Positions 43,826 to 53,862 of a DNA stretch of 62,960 bases are shown one piece after another (within the stretch, counting starts at the first letter, position 1; each line of letters opens with the position of its first letter). Under the pieces are notes generated by a model that worked only from the letters and a program-made list of their open reading frames with translations, ran no database searches and was not told the origin of the DNA. The stretch comes from Burkholderiales bacterium (GTDB lineage Bacteria; Pseudomonadota; Gammaproteobacteria; Burkholderiales; UBA11063). The stretch is from the NCBI GenBank assembly GCA_028693355.1, contig JAQUVM010000004.1, positions 1 to 62,960 on the forward strand. The letters are read 5' to 3'. The translations under genes were made by a program, and so were the position numbers.

Positions 43826-45327
43826 TGTTTTTGAAATTAATTTTAATCATAATTTATGCTGTATCAATTGACTATTCATTTACTGAGCTTGTCCATCCTT
43901 ATGCAACGATTACTACTATAATAGCATTATGCTTATTGAATATAAATTATCGAATTATATATTGCTATAGTGTAATTATACTAGGTTTTATTGCTTCTAT
44001 ATATTTGCCATTGCAAATACTATATGGTACTCCAAATATAGGAATGATTATTTCTTTGGCATACACCACTTTAGATGAAGCACATGAATTTATTACCAAT
44101 ATACCAATAATATATGTTTTATTGGCAATACTATTATTGAGTTATTCTATTTTTATTGCGACGTTAAAATTAAATTATGCGACTAGTATTCATACTAAAA
44201 GAATATTGTTAGGTTTTATTGTTTTGATGTTAATTTCTATTTTACTTTGTATTAAATTTAATAAGCGTTTTATTTTTAGCCCTTTTTTATATTTTTCAGA
44301 GAATATGTATAAAACCACGGCTAGTGCTTACCAAGAGCAAAAGCGCATTCAACAGTTAACTTCTAAGCCAGATACTTGGGACGATGTAGATATAAAAGAT
44401 AATGGTTATGATACTTATATTTTGGTTATTGGTGAGAGTGTTCGACGAGATTTTATTCACGCTTTAGGTTTTAAAATTAATAATACGCCATTTATGGATG
44501 ATTCAAATGGAGTTTTATATCAGAATTATTTTTCTGCAGGACCAAATACACCTATTTCATTACTACACTCCTTAGCTGCTATAGGTAGAGATGGACCTAT
44601 AGTTAATAATAACATAATTTCTCTTGCGAATAAAGCTAATATATATAGTTATTGGATATCAAATCAAGGAAGTTTGGGACTTTCTGATACTCCGATTGCA
44701 GCATTGGGGCATTATGCCAAAGAGCATGTTTTTTTACGTAAAGGAGATTTTGAATTTGGACATTCAAAAGATTCAGATATGCTCCCATATATTGAGAGTG
44801 CATTAGCAAGTAATCATGCTAAAAAATTAATTGTGGTTCATCTAATTGGTTCTCATCCTGATTTCTGTGCAAGAACAGATGGTCATTTTGAAAGCTTTTT
44901 TATGTCTAAATCAGTTTCTTGTTACGTACAAAGTATTAAAAATACGGATCTATTATTAAAAAAAATTGTAGATTTGGCAAACACATCCAAAAGTAAATGG
45001 CGGATGATTTATATGCCAGACCATGGCTTGAGGTTTATTTCAAAAAATACTCCTATTGCAACGTTAGCTCATTCTGATCAATATGTTGAGGATTATAATG
45101 TTCCTTTCTTTATGACTTCTTATGATGCAAAAAAACACGTAGTGAATCGCAAGTATTATACTGGTATTAATTTCTTGAGTTTGTTTGTGAATTGGACTGG
45201 AGTCTCTATTAAATCCGTTAATAGAAATCTATGTAATCCTCTAATGGGAAGTTGTAGTTTTGATAGTATGTATGCCTATGATATTAATGATCAAGAGTTT
45301 AATTTACGAGTTTTATATAATGATTGA
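43819..45327 (+). CDS. Phosphoethanolamine transferase-like (EptA/CptA-type sulfatase fold)
   Basis: N-terminal TM helices, TYILVIGESVRRDFIHALGF, LIVVHLIGSHPDF, MIYMPDHGLRF. Confidence 0.85.
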   Translation: MLMFLKLILIIIYAVSIDYSFTELVHPYATITTIIALCLLNINYRIIYCYSVIILGFIASIYLPLQILYGTPNIGMIISLAYTTLDEAHEFITNIPIIYVLLAILLLSYSIFIATLKLNYATSIHTKRILLGFIVLMLISILLCIKFNKRFIFSPFLYFSENMYKTTASAYQEQKRIQQLTSKPDTWDDVDIKDNGYDTYILVIGESVRRDFIHALGFKINNTPFMDDSNGVLYQNYFSAGPNTPISLLHSLAAIGRDGPIVNNNIISLANKANIYSYWISNQGSLGLSDTPIAALGHYAKEHVFLRKGDFEFGHSKDSDMLPYIESALASNHAKKLIVVHLIGSHPDFCARTDGHFESFFMSKSVSCYVQSIKNTDLLLKKIVDLANTSKSKWRMIYMPDHGLRFISKNTPIATLAHSDQYVEDYNVPFFMTSYDAKKHVVNRKYYTGINFLSLFVNWTGVSIKSVNRNLCNPLMGSCSFDSMYAYDINDQEFNLRVLYND

Positions 45328-45344
45328 TATTTAGAGAATTATGA

Positions 45345-46487
45345 ATGAATAGAAGTGGTAAGTACTTATATGTTTTAGATTTAGTGCGCTTTCTTGCAGC
45401 TGTGTGGGTAATGGGTTATCATTTTATGGTAAGACACTCTAGTACCGTAGACGGTCTTGGAATTATAGTAAGTAGATCGATTAGCCAATTTTTTACATAC
45501 GGATATTTAGGGGTTCCGATATTTTTTATTATATCGGGCTTTGTAATTATGCAATCTGCACAGGGTAGATCATGGTATGAGTTCCTGTTTTTACGGTTAT
45601 TAAGAATTTTTCCATTATATTGGCTTGGCTTATTATTTGCAATAATAGCGTTAACATTATCGCCAAAAATCTTGGTTGCATCTGATCCGGATATATTGGC
45701 TTTTACTAATATGTTATCTCTAAATCATCTTTTACTAAGTTGCTTTCATTTATTTAATCAAATAATTATGCTATTTGATGATCTTGTTATTAGAGGTTTC
45801 TCACGTATTTATTTTGGACAACAGATTACATATTCATTATGGGTAGCTCAAGCATGGTCATTGCGTGAGGAAATTAAGTTTTATATTTTAATAGCAGCGC
45901 TATTGTTTTTATTTGGAAATTCAAGGCAAATTATGTATTGGGTAGTATTATTCAATGTGGCTTTAATTGCACTTCTTGGGAAGATGTCTTTTTTATTTCC
46001 ATGGAGTTGTTTTTTTGCTGTTGGGGTGTCAATTTCTTTATATCAGATTAAACCTTGTATTTTACGATTGATAGCAATCTGGTTACAAGTTGGTTTCACA
46101 TGCATTGTTGCAAGTAAGTATTATCTAACAATTTCTTTAATATCACATGATATTTCGTCTGCTGAAAATATAGTAGTTTATATAATTATTTTAACTACAC
46201 TTTTCATGTTGTTTTTTATAAAATTTCCAAGCTTAGATATTAAATTTAAAAATAAGGCTTATAAATTATTAGGAATATGGTCATATCCTATTTATATTAT
46301 TCATGAAATTCCTGGTGTTATTATGATAAAATTGCTAGCTAACTTTGGTTTTAGTTATTTAATATCAGCGATTTATATAATGCTTCTAGTGGTCATAATT
46401 TCAGCTTTGCTAAATATAATTGATGAACGTATTCAGAAGTATGGAAAGAATTGGTTTTATTCTAAATTTAAAATTATACGAAATTAA
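45345..46487 (+). CDS. Acyltransferase family 3 membrane protein (paralog of 41028-42167)
   Basis: DLVRFLAAVWVMGYHFMVRH, GYLGVPIFFIISGFVIMQSA, RLLRIFPLYWLG, WVAQAWSLREEIKFY. Confidence 0.9.
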   Translation: MNRSGKYLYVLDLVRFLAAVWVMGYHFMVRHSSTVDGLGIIVSRSISQFFTYGYLGVPIFFIISGFVIMQSAQGRSWYEFLFLRLLRIFPLYWLGLLFAIIALTLSPKILVASDPDILAFTNMLSLNHLLLSCFHLFNQIIMLFDDLVIRGFSRIYFGQQITYSLWVAQAWSLREEIKFYILIAALLFLFGNSRQIMYWVVLFNVALIALLGKMSFLFPWSCFFAVGVSISLYQIKPCILRLIAIWLQVGFTCIVASKYYLTISLISHDISSAENIVVYIIILTTLFMLFFIKFPSLDIKFKNKAYKLLGIWSYPIYIIHEIPGVIMIKLLANFGFSYLISAIYIMLLVVIISALLNIIDERIQKYGKNWFYSKFKIIRN

Positions 46488-46514
46488 TTTATCTATATTG
46501 GAAAGTAGAATATT

Positions 46515-47408
46515 TTGCTAAAAAGGTTGCTGTATTATATTACTATTAGTTCTTTAGTGACATCTTGTGCTTTTATGCCACGAACTACTTTAGAAGCTGA
46601 TAATGTGAATATTGTTGAGTCATTACCAAATTCTCAATTAAAATTACAGGTGAAACCATTAGATAGTCAAGCTTTAGTTGGTAATGGAGTTGATTCTTAT
46701 CATTATATCTTAGGTAAAGGTGATCAATTTGTTTTATATGTATGGGGTCATCCAGAATTTAGTTCACCACTTGGTATCTCAGCTGTAGGCGATAAAAGCT
46801 CAGCTTTTTCTGATGGTATTAATGATGTAAATAACACATTATCAAATGCGTCAATGCTATCTGATATACGTGTTTCTTCATATACAATTGACGAAGAAGG
46901 CGGTGCTGATATCCCTATGATTGGTAGAATAAAAATGGCAGGTCGTGATTCAGCAGAGATAAAAAAAGAATTAACTAGTAAGCTTAAAAAATATGTTGTT
47001 GATCCACAAGTTTCACTTAGAGTTGTTGCCTTTAGAAGTAAAAAATCTTATATTTTGGGTGAAGTTACTACACCTAAAACATTTTATTTAAGTGATACTC
47101 CATTAGATTTAGCTTCCATGTTGGTTGCTGCTGGCTGGGTTAACCTTGCTTCAGCAGATGTTAAGAATATTTATGTTTTGCGTTTAGTGAATGATTCTAT
47201 GGTTGATGTTTACAGATTAGATGCTACATCTGCGGCAAATCTTTTATTTGCAAGTTCATTTGTTCTGAAATCTAATGATATAGTATTTGTTTCTACTGCT
47301 GGCATTGCTCAGTTTGGTAGAATTATGATTCCATTAATGACTACTGCTCAGTCTTTATGGTTCGTTACAAATTTAGTCCCAGTTGGTACCAAGATTGTTC
47401 CTCAGTAA
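46515..47408 (+). CDS. Polysaccharide export outer-membrane lipoprotein (Wza-like)
   Basis: Lipobox VTSC, YILGKGDQFVLYVWGHPEFS, DEEGGADIPMIGRIKMAGRDSAEIKKELTSKLKKYVVDPQVSLRV; TTG start. Confidence 0.88.
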   Translation: MLKRLLYYITISSLVTSCAFMPRTTLEADNVNIVESLPNSQLKLQVKPLDSQALVGNGVDSYHYILGKGDQFVLYVWGHPEFSSPLGISAVGDKSSAFSDGINDVNNTLSNASMLSDIRVSSYTIDEEGGADIPMIGRIKMAGRDSAEIKKELTSKLKKYVVDPQVSLRVVAFRSKKSYILGEVTTPKTFYLSDTPLDLASMLVAAGWVNLASADVKNIYVLRLVNDSMVDVYRLDATSAANLLFASSFVLKSNDIVFVSTAGIAQFGRIMIPLMTTAQSLWFVTNLVPVGTKIVPQ

Positions 47409-47410
47409 AT

Positions 47411-49459
47411 ATGAAAAACTATAAAAGAAATATAAATTTAAATCTAATCTATCAAACAGCAAAAATTAATGTTAAATTGATTATTGCTGTTTTTATTCCT
47501 TTGATGATATTAGTTACGGTTTATGCTTATATGTCGAATAAGCGTCAAACGCCTAAATATACAGTTACAGGTACTTTGCAAATAAATAATAGAGCATCTT
47601 TAATAGATAACGATAGTGATTTTCTTGATGATGTGAAAATGCCTAAGGCAACACAAAGTGGTATAGCTGTTAATAGTGAGGTAATATATTCTTTATTAAC
47701 GAAACAGTACATATTAAATAAAGTTATAGAAGAAAATAAATTAGATATTAGCTTAGTTGTAGATCAAAACAATAATAGTAAAGTTAGTAAATTTAATCGT
47801 AATGTAAAGCAGCCTATTCCAGAGGTTGATACTTTTTCAGTTCCAAAAGAATTAATTAATAAAACATTCAGATTGAAATGTATTAAAAATAATAAATTTG
47901 AGTTATTTAATGGAACTTCTTCTATTGGGTCAGGTAATATAGGAACTGATGTTAAATTTAATAAAATATTAATTAATTTATCTAGTTGTTCCGATTATTC
48001 GAATAGTTTTTTAATTAGTAAATTGATGATGAGTCAAGTTCAGCAAAATTTGTTGAATAATCTTGTGGTTGAGCCCGTGCTAGTATCCAGACGTTTATCG
48101 CAAAATGATACTGGGATTATTGATATTTCAATGGTTGGTATAAATCCAACACGCCAAGCAATAATAATTAATGATATTATGGATGAACTAAGAGAGAAAG
48201 TTTTTGATCGACAAAGACAAAGCTTGAAGCAAATGTTAAATTTTTTGCAACAACAAGTTGTATTAGCAAAAAAAAGCTTAGATGAAGCAAAAGATAAGTT
48301 AGTAGATTATCAGGAAAATAATCAAATTTTAGACTTATATATCCAAAATTCTACTTATGTATCTGCTAAATCACAAATAGAATTACAGTTGCTTGAGAAA
48401 AATATTATGTTATATCAATATAGTAATCAATATACAAATAGCCATCCGCTAATAATAAGTTTACTAAAACAACAAAAATTATTAGAAGAAAAGGTAAAAC
48501 AGTTAGATTCGCAGTTAACTAAGCTTCCGGCTGAACAAGCTAAGTATGTAACTTTAAAGTCAGATGTGGATGTAGCACAAGAATTATATACATCTTTAGT
48601 AAATAAAGAGCAGGTTTTATATTTAAAATATTATGGGATTACATCTACTGTTGATATTTTAACTTATGCTAATTCTTCTGTTGTTCCAGTTACAATTCCT
48701 CTTTCTGCAAAAGTTATAGTAACAAACTTATTTTTATTATTGAGTTGTGAACTACTAATAATTATGTATTTTGTGTTTTTTAATCAAAGTGACCCAAATT
48801 TATTACCTTCGTTATTAGATAGCAAGCTATTGATTAATATTCCATATTTAAAAACTAGAAAAATTTCTCATCGAGAAAATTACCCTTATTTTAAAGTATT
48901 GTATTCATATTTTATTTTACTATCTGAGTCGAGACAAGACTGTGTTATTTGTAATGTAAGTAGTATAGATAAAGGGTGTGGTAAATCATTTGTTTTGCTA
49001 CCAATTATTAATCAATTGAGCTTAACAAATAAAATATGTTATATATCATTTGTGAATGATGATTCTGGAGTAAATTTGCATCAAGTTATAAATAATATGG
49101 ACCAGATTAGTTTAAATGGTACTAACAATAATATCGTGATTAAGGTTAATGAATCATCTGTTATGGGATTGGAATCTTTACGTAATATGATATTTAAGGT
49201 AAAAGAGGTTCTTGGCGTTGATTTTATTTTTATAGAATCACCTGCTATTATTTACTCAAAAATCTTTATGGATATTTCGCGAATAGCAACTCATAATGTA
49301 TTGGTTAGTATCCCATCTGATAAATCTGGGGTAATAGCTCATTTAGTTCAATGGTTAGATAATTTATCTATTAATATAGATTCAGTAATATTTAACCATC
49401 CAAAACGACAGTTTATTAAAACTACTAATTATATAGATACGTTAAGTCATAAGAATTGA
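47411..49459 (+). CDS. Wzz/Wzc-like polysaccharide co-polymerase with degenerate BY-kinase domain
   Basis: Two TM helices flanking a coiled-coil periplasmic region; cytoplasmic SIDKGCGKSF; start trimmed to ATG 47411. Confidence 0.8.
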   Translation: MKNYKRNINLNLIYQTAKINVKLIIAVFIPLMILVTVYAYMSNKRQTPKYTVTGTLQINNRASLIDNDSDFLDDVKMPKATQSGIAVNSEVIYSLLTKQYILNKVIEENKLDISLVVDQNNNSKVSKFNRNVKQPIPEVDTFSVPKELINKTFRLKCIKNNKFELFNGTSSIGSGNIGTDVKFNKILINLSSCSDYSNSFLISKLMMSQVQQNLLNNLVVEPVLVSRRLSQNDTGIIDISMVGINPTRQAIIINDIMDELREKVFDRQRQSLKQMLNFLQQQVVLAKKSLDEAKDKLVDYQENNQILDLYIQNSTYVSAKSQIELQLLEKNIMLYQYSNQYTNSHPLIISLLKQQKLLEEKVKQLDSQLTKLPAEQAKYVTLKSDVDVAQELYTSLVNKEQVLYLKYYGITSTVDILTYANSSVVPVTIPLSAKVIVTNLFLLLSCELLIIMYFVFFNQSDPNLLPSLLDSKLLINIPYLKTRKISHRENYPYFKVLYSYFILLSESRQDCVICNVSSIDKGCGKSFVLLPIINQLSLTNKICYISFVNDDSGVNLHQVINNMDQISLNGTNNNIVIKVNESSVMGLESLRNMIFKVKEVLGVDFIFIESPAIIYSKIFMDISRIATHNVLVSIPSDKSGVIAHLVQWLDNLSINIDSVIFNHPKRQFIKTTNYIDTLSHKN

Positions 49460-49469
49460 TAAGAACATT

Positions 49470-50477
49470 ATGAGTAGACCAATGAAAGTAGTTTTTATTT
49501 ATCGAAAACAAATGTCAGGAACATTTAGTATTGAAGGTCTTTTTGCTAATTTTAGGGAGCAATTAAAAGAACGATGTGAAATTATTGAATATTATGCTAA
49601 TGGTCCAAAGAATATTCTCAAAGATGCATCAAATTTGAGAAAGTTAAATGCTGATGTTTATCATGTAACTGGTGATATTCATTACATTACTTGTTTTCTT
49701 CCCAAAAATAAAACTATATTAACGGTGCACGATATAAATTATTATTGTGATAGATTAAAAGGTATTAAAAAATTTATTTATAGAATAATTTATTTAACCA
49801 TTCCTTTGCGAAGTGTAAAGTATATAACGACTATTTCTAGTGCTACTAAGCAAAGGTTACAGCAAAGTTTATTTAAATGTCCTGATATTAAAGTAATATC
49901 AAATTGTTATAATGATAAATTATTTAAATTTAGAGCTAAGGACTTTAATTCTAAGGAAACAAATATTTTATTATTAGGTACTGCACCAAATAAGAATTTA
50001 TTGCGTGTGATTGATTCTATCAAAGATATTTCGTGTAAACTAACTATTATTGGTAAATTAAATGAGAATATTTTAGACAAATTAAAAAACGACAATATAA
50101 AATATGAAAATTATTTTGACTTAACTATGGAAGAAATTTATCAATATTATGTAAGATGTGATATGGTTGTTTTTGCTTCTACCTCTGAAGGATTTGGTCT
50201 TCCTATTTTGGAAGCTCAAGCTGTAGGAAGAGCTTTAGTTACTTCTAATATTTATCCTATGCGAGATATTGTTGGTATTGGTCATGTATGTATCATAGAT
50301 CCTTATTCTGTTTCAAGCATTAAAAATGGGATAGAGAAAATTATTGGTAATGCTGAGTTTCGAAATCATGTTATAGATGGTGGTTTAGACAACGTTAAGA
50401 ATTACGCTCCAAATAGTATAGCGAATGAATATTATCAATTATATGAAGATATATATCTCAAAAATGATGTTAAGTAG
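49470..50477 (+). CDS. Glycosyltransferase family 1/4
   Basis: TVHDINYY, ITTISSATKQRL, LLLGTAPNKNLLRVIDSI, FASTSEGFGLPILEAQAVGRALVTSN. Confidence 0.88.
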   Translation: MSRPMKVVFIYRKQMSGTFSIEGLFANFREQLKERCEIIEYYANGPKNILKDASNLRKLNADVYHVTGDIHYITCFLPKNKTILTVHDINYYCDRLKGIKKFIYRIIYLTIPLRSVKYITTISSATKQRLQQSLFKCPDIKVISNCYNDKLFKFRAKDFNSKETNILLLGTAPNKNLLRVIDSIKDISCKLTIIGKLNENILDKLKNDNIKYENYFDLTMEEIYQYYVRCDMVVFASTSEGFGLPILEAQAVGRALVTSNIYPMRDIVGIGHVCIIDPYSVSSIKNGIEKIIGNAEFRNHVIDGGLDNVKNYAPNSIANEYYQLYEDIYLKNDVK

Positions 50478-50563
50478 TTAAATTATAAATATACTATTCA
50501 ATAAAGTTTAAGAAATTAGCTTAAATCTTAAACAAGATGAAGGTAAAAGTAGGGAAATTAAAT

Positions 50564-51607
50564 ATGTTTAATGGGAAAATTTTATTAATAACTGGTGGTA
50601 CTGGTTCGTTTGGTAATGCGGTATTACGCAGATTCTTAAATATGGATGTAAAAGAAATTCGTATTTTTAGCCGTGATGAAAAAAAACAGGATGATATGAG
50701 AAAATTATTCAATCATCCTAAATTAAAATTTTATCTAGGAGATGTTAGAGATATCCAAAGTGTAATTAATGCCTGCCGCGGAGTTGATTTTATATTTCAT
50801 GCCGCAGCTCTAAAGCAAGTTCCATCATGTGAGTTTTATCCATTAGAAGCAGTAAAAACTAATGTATTAGGTACTGAAAATGTATTGGAAGCAGCTATTC
50901 AATGCGGTGTTAGTCGTGTGATTTGTTTAAGTACAGATAAGGCTGCATATCCAATCAATTCAATGGGTATATCAAAAGCAATGATGGAAAAAGTTATGGT
51001 TGCTAAATCTCGTAATCTAGATAGCAGTAAAATAGTTATTTGTGCTACGCGTTATGGCAATGTAATGGCTTCTCGTGGTTCTGTAATTCCTCTTTTTATA
51101 AATCAAATTAAAAATAATCAGCCAATTACAATTACTGATCCCAATATGACACGTTTTATGATGACTCTTGATGACGCTGTTGATTTGGTAATTTACGCTT
51201 TTAATCATGGTAATAATGGTGATATATTTGTTCAAAAAGCTCCGTCTTCAACGGTTAAAGATATTGCTCAAGGAATTAAAGCTCTATTAAATGAACCATA
51301 TTATGATACAAAAATCATTGGTACTAGACATGGTGAAAAGTTATATGAAGTATTATTAACCCGAGAAGAACGTGCTTGTGCTATTGACCATGGTGACTAT
51401 TTCCAAGTTCCTGCAGATTATAGAGATCTGAATTATGATAAATATTTTGCTGAAGGTAATACGGAAATTACAGAGTTTGTTGATTATAATTCGCACAACA
51501 CTAATCGTTTAGACCTAGAAGGTACTAAACAGATGTTGTTACGCTTAGCATCAATTAGAAAAATTGTTGATTCAAGTAATTGTGATATATTATTTGAGGG
51601 TGAATAA
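50564..51607 (+). CDS. UDP-N-acetylglucosamine 4,6-dehydratase/5-epimerase (CapE/FnlA/WbjB type)
   Basis: LLITGGTGSFGNAVLRRFL, HAAALKQVPSCEFYPLEAVKTNVLGTENVLEAA, TRYGNVMASRGSVIPLF; followed by CapF- and CapG-like genes. Confidence 0.9.
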   Translation: MFNGKILLITGGTGSFGNAVLRRFLNMDVKEIRIFSRDEKKQDDMRKLFNHPKLKFYLGDVRDIQSVINACRGVDFIFHAAALKQVPSCEFYPLEAVKTNVLGTENVLEAAIQCGVSRVICLSTDKAAYPINSMGISKAMMEKVMVAKSRNLDSSKIVICATRYGNVMASRGSVIPLFINQIKNNQPITITDPNMTRFMMTLDDAVDLVIYAFNHGNNGDIFVQKAPSSTVKDIAQGIKALLNEPYYDTKIIGTRHGEKLYEVLLTREERACAIDHGDYFQVPADYRDLNYDKYFAEGNTEITEFVDYNSHNTNRLDLEGTKQMLLRLASIRKIVDSSNCDILFEGE

Positions 51608-51609
51608 TT

Positions 51610-52725
51610 GTGAAGGTCTTAATTACAGGTGCAGATGGGTTTATTGGTAAAAATTTACAAATAAAGCTATCGGAATTAAATAATTGTGAGATTATTAAGT
51701 TTACAAAAAAGGCTAATAATAGCTTAGAATTACTTGCAGATCTAGTTGCTCAGGCAGATTTTATTTTTCATTTAGCTGGTGTTAATAGACCAGATAATAT
51801 TGAAGAATTTACAACAAATACAAATCTAACTGCTTTTTTATGTGATTGTATTAAATCAACTAAACGATTTATACCATTGGTTTTATCATCTTCAACACAA
51901 GCTCAGTTAGATAATCCATATGGGGTTAGTAAAAAATTAGCAGAAGATGAATTACTTGCGTTTAATCGTATTACGAATAATCCAGTATTCATTTATCGTT
52001 TAACAAATGTTTTTGGTAAGTGGAGCCGTCCAAATTATAATTCTGCTGTCGCGACGTTTTGCCATAATATTGCAAATGATTTACCTATTACCATTAATGA
52101 TAAATTGTCTTCTTTGCGTTTGGTCTATATTGATGATGTGGTCGATAGCTTTGTTCATTTGTTAAATAATTATAAAGCAGAAAGCTTGATTTATCAAACT
52201 ATAACACCTGAATATAATACTAGCGTTGGTGAAGTTGTAAATATTATTAATGGCTTCAAAAATAGTGTTGAAACAGGTGTTACATTAGCAGTTGGAACTG
52301 GATTAATTCGAGCGCTTTATTCTACATATTTATCATTTTTACCAACATCTAAGTTTACATACTCGTTAGTAAAGCATGAGGATACGAGAGGCATATTTGT
52401 TGAAATGTTAAAGACTCCAGATAGTGGTCAATTTTCATTTTTTACAGCGCATCCAGGTATTACCAGAGGTGGTCATTATCATCATACTAAAACCGAGAAG
52501 TTTTTAGTAATCAAAGGAATTGCATTGTATCGCTTTCGCCATATTATTACTAATGAATACTATGAGATTAAAGTTAGTAGTGAAAATCCAACCGTGGTTG
52601 AAACAATACCTGGATGGTCACATGACATTACTAACATTGGAGAGTGTGAGTTAATAGTCATGTTATGGGCAAATGAAATATTTGATAGAAAAAAACCAGA
52701 TACGGTTACATTTAAAGTGGAATAA
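51610..52725 (+). CDS. CapF/FnlB/WbjC-type NAD-dependent epimerase/reductase with C-terminal cupin
   Basis: VLITGADGFIGKNL, FHLAGVNRPDNIEEF, C-terminal DTRGIFVEMLKTPDSGQFSFFTAHPGITRGGHYHHTKTEKFLVIKG. Confidence 0.92.
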   Translation: MKVLITGADGFIGKNLQIKLSELNNCEIIKFTKKANNSLELLADLVAQADFIFHLAGVNRPDNIEEFTTNTNLTAFLCDCIKSTKRFIPLVLSSSTQAQLDNPYGVSKKLAEDELLAFNRITNNPVFIYRLTNVFGKWSRPNYNSAVATFCHNIANDLPITINDKLSSLRLVYIDDVVDSFVHLLNNYKAESLIYQTITPEYNTSVGEVVNIINGFKNSVETGVTLAVGTGLIRALYSTYLSFLPTSKFTYSLVKHEDTRGIFVEMLKTPDSGQFSFFTAHPGITRGGHYHHTKTEKFLVIKGIALYRFRHIITNEYYEIKVSSENPTVVETIPGWSHDITNIGECELIVMLWANEIFDRKKPDTVTFKVE

Positions 52726-52731
52726 ATATAA

Positions 52732-53862
52732 GTGAAAAAATTAAAAATATTAACGATAGTTGGAACTCGCCCAGAAATTATTAGGCTATCTCGTGTTATG
52801 GCACGACTTGATGAACATTGTGATCATATTATTGCTCATACTGGGCAAAATTATGATTATGAATTGAATGAGATTTTTTTTAAAGATTTAGGTATTCGGA
52901 AACCTGATTATTTTTTGAATGCTAGTGGTGGTAATGCAGCTGAAACTATAGGTAATATTATTATTGCTGTGGATAAAATATTTACTAAGGTAATGCCTGA
53001 AGCTATATTAATTCTAGGTGATACTAATAGTTGTTTATCTGCAATTCCTGCTAAACGTCGTAAAATTCCGATTTTTCATATGGAAGCTGGTAATCGTTGT
53101 TTTGACATGAGGGTTCCAGAAGAAATAAATCGAAGAATTGTTGATCATACTGCAGATGTTAATATGACATACAGCTCAATTGCCCGAGAGTATTTATTAA
53201 GAGAAGGGTTATCATCTGATTTAGTTATAAAAACAGGTAGCCCAATGTTTGAGGTGTTAAAGCATTATCAATCTAATATTGATAATTCTAACGTATTAGA
53301 GGAATTACAATTATCCTTAGGAGCTTACTTTGTTGTCAGCATACATCGTGAAGAAAATGTTGACTCAGATCAGAATTTTCTGAAAATGGTAGAAATTTTA
53401 AATGCAGTATCAGTAAAATATAAGCTTCCTATAATTGTTTCAACTCATCCTAGGACTAGAAAACGTATTGAAGAACTTGGAGTGGTGTTTAATCCACTGG
53501 TGAATCTATTGAAGCCTTTAGGGTTCCATGATTATGTAAAGCTGCAAAAATCAGCTAAAGCTGTTTTATCAGATAGTGGAACAATTAATGAAGAGTCTTC
53601 GATTTTGAATTTCCCTGCTTTAAATATACGTGAAGCAAGTGAAAGACCAGAAGGAATGGAAGAAAGTTCTGTTATGATGGTGGGGTTAAATATAGATCGA
53701 GTTATGCAAGGGCTAGAAATTTTAGAATCTCAAGGAATTGGCGATGAGCGTTTATTACGTCAAGTTGCTGATTATAGTATGCCAAATGTATCGGATAAGG
53801 TTGTACGAATTATTCATAGTTATACTGATTATGTAAATCGGGTAGTGTGGAAAAAATACTGA
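52732..53862 (+). CDS. UDP-N-acetylglucosamine 2-epimerase (CapG/FnlC/WbjD type)
   Basis: VGTRPEIIRLSRVM, HTGQNYDYELNEIFF, HMEAGNRCFDMRVPEEINRRIVDH, SDSGTINEESSIL; GTG start. Confidence 0.92.
   Translation: MKKLKILTIVGTRPEIIRLSRVMARLDEHCDHIIAHTGQNYDYELNEIFFKDLGIRKPDYFLNASGGNAAETIGNIIIAVDKIFTKVMPEAILILGDTNSCLSAIPAKRRKIPIFHMEAGNRCFDMRVPEEINRRIVDHTADVNMTYSSIAREYLLREGLSSDLVIKTGSPMFEVLKHYQSNIDNSNVLEELQLSLGAYFVVSIHREENVDSDQNFLKMVEILNAVSVKYKLPIIVSTHPRTRKRIEELGVVFNPLVNLLKPLGFHDYVKLQKSAKAVLSDSGTINEESSILNFPALNIREASERPEGMEESSVMMVGLNIDRVMQGLEILESQGIGDERLLRQVADYSMPNVSDKVVRIIHSYTDYVNRVVWKKY

Noticed and set aside
44624-44806. 60-aa + ORF inside the pEtN transferase gene, and 40625-40810 inside the SGNH-like gene
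   Set aside because: Out-of-frame short ORFs fully inside confident CDSs without RBS evidence.
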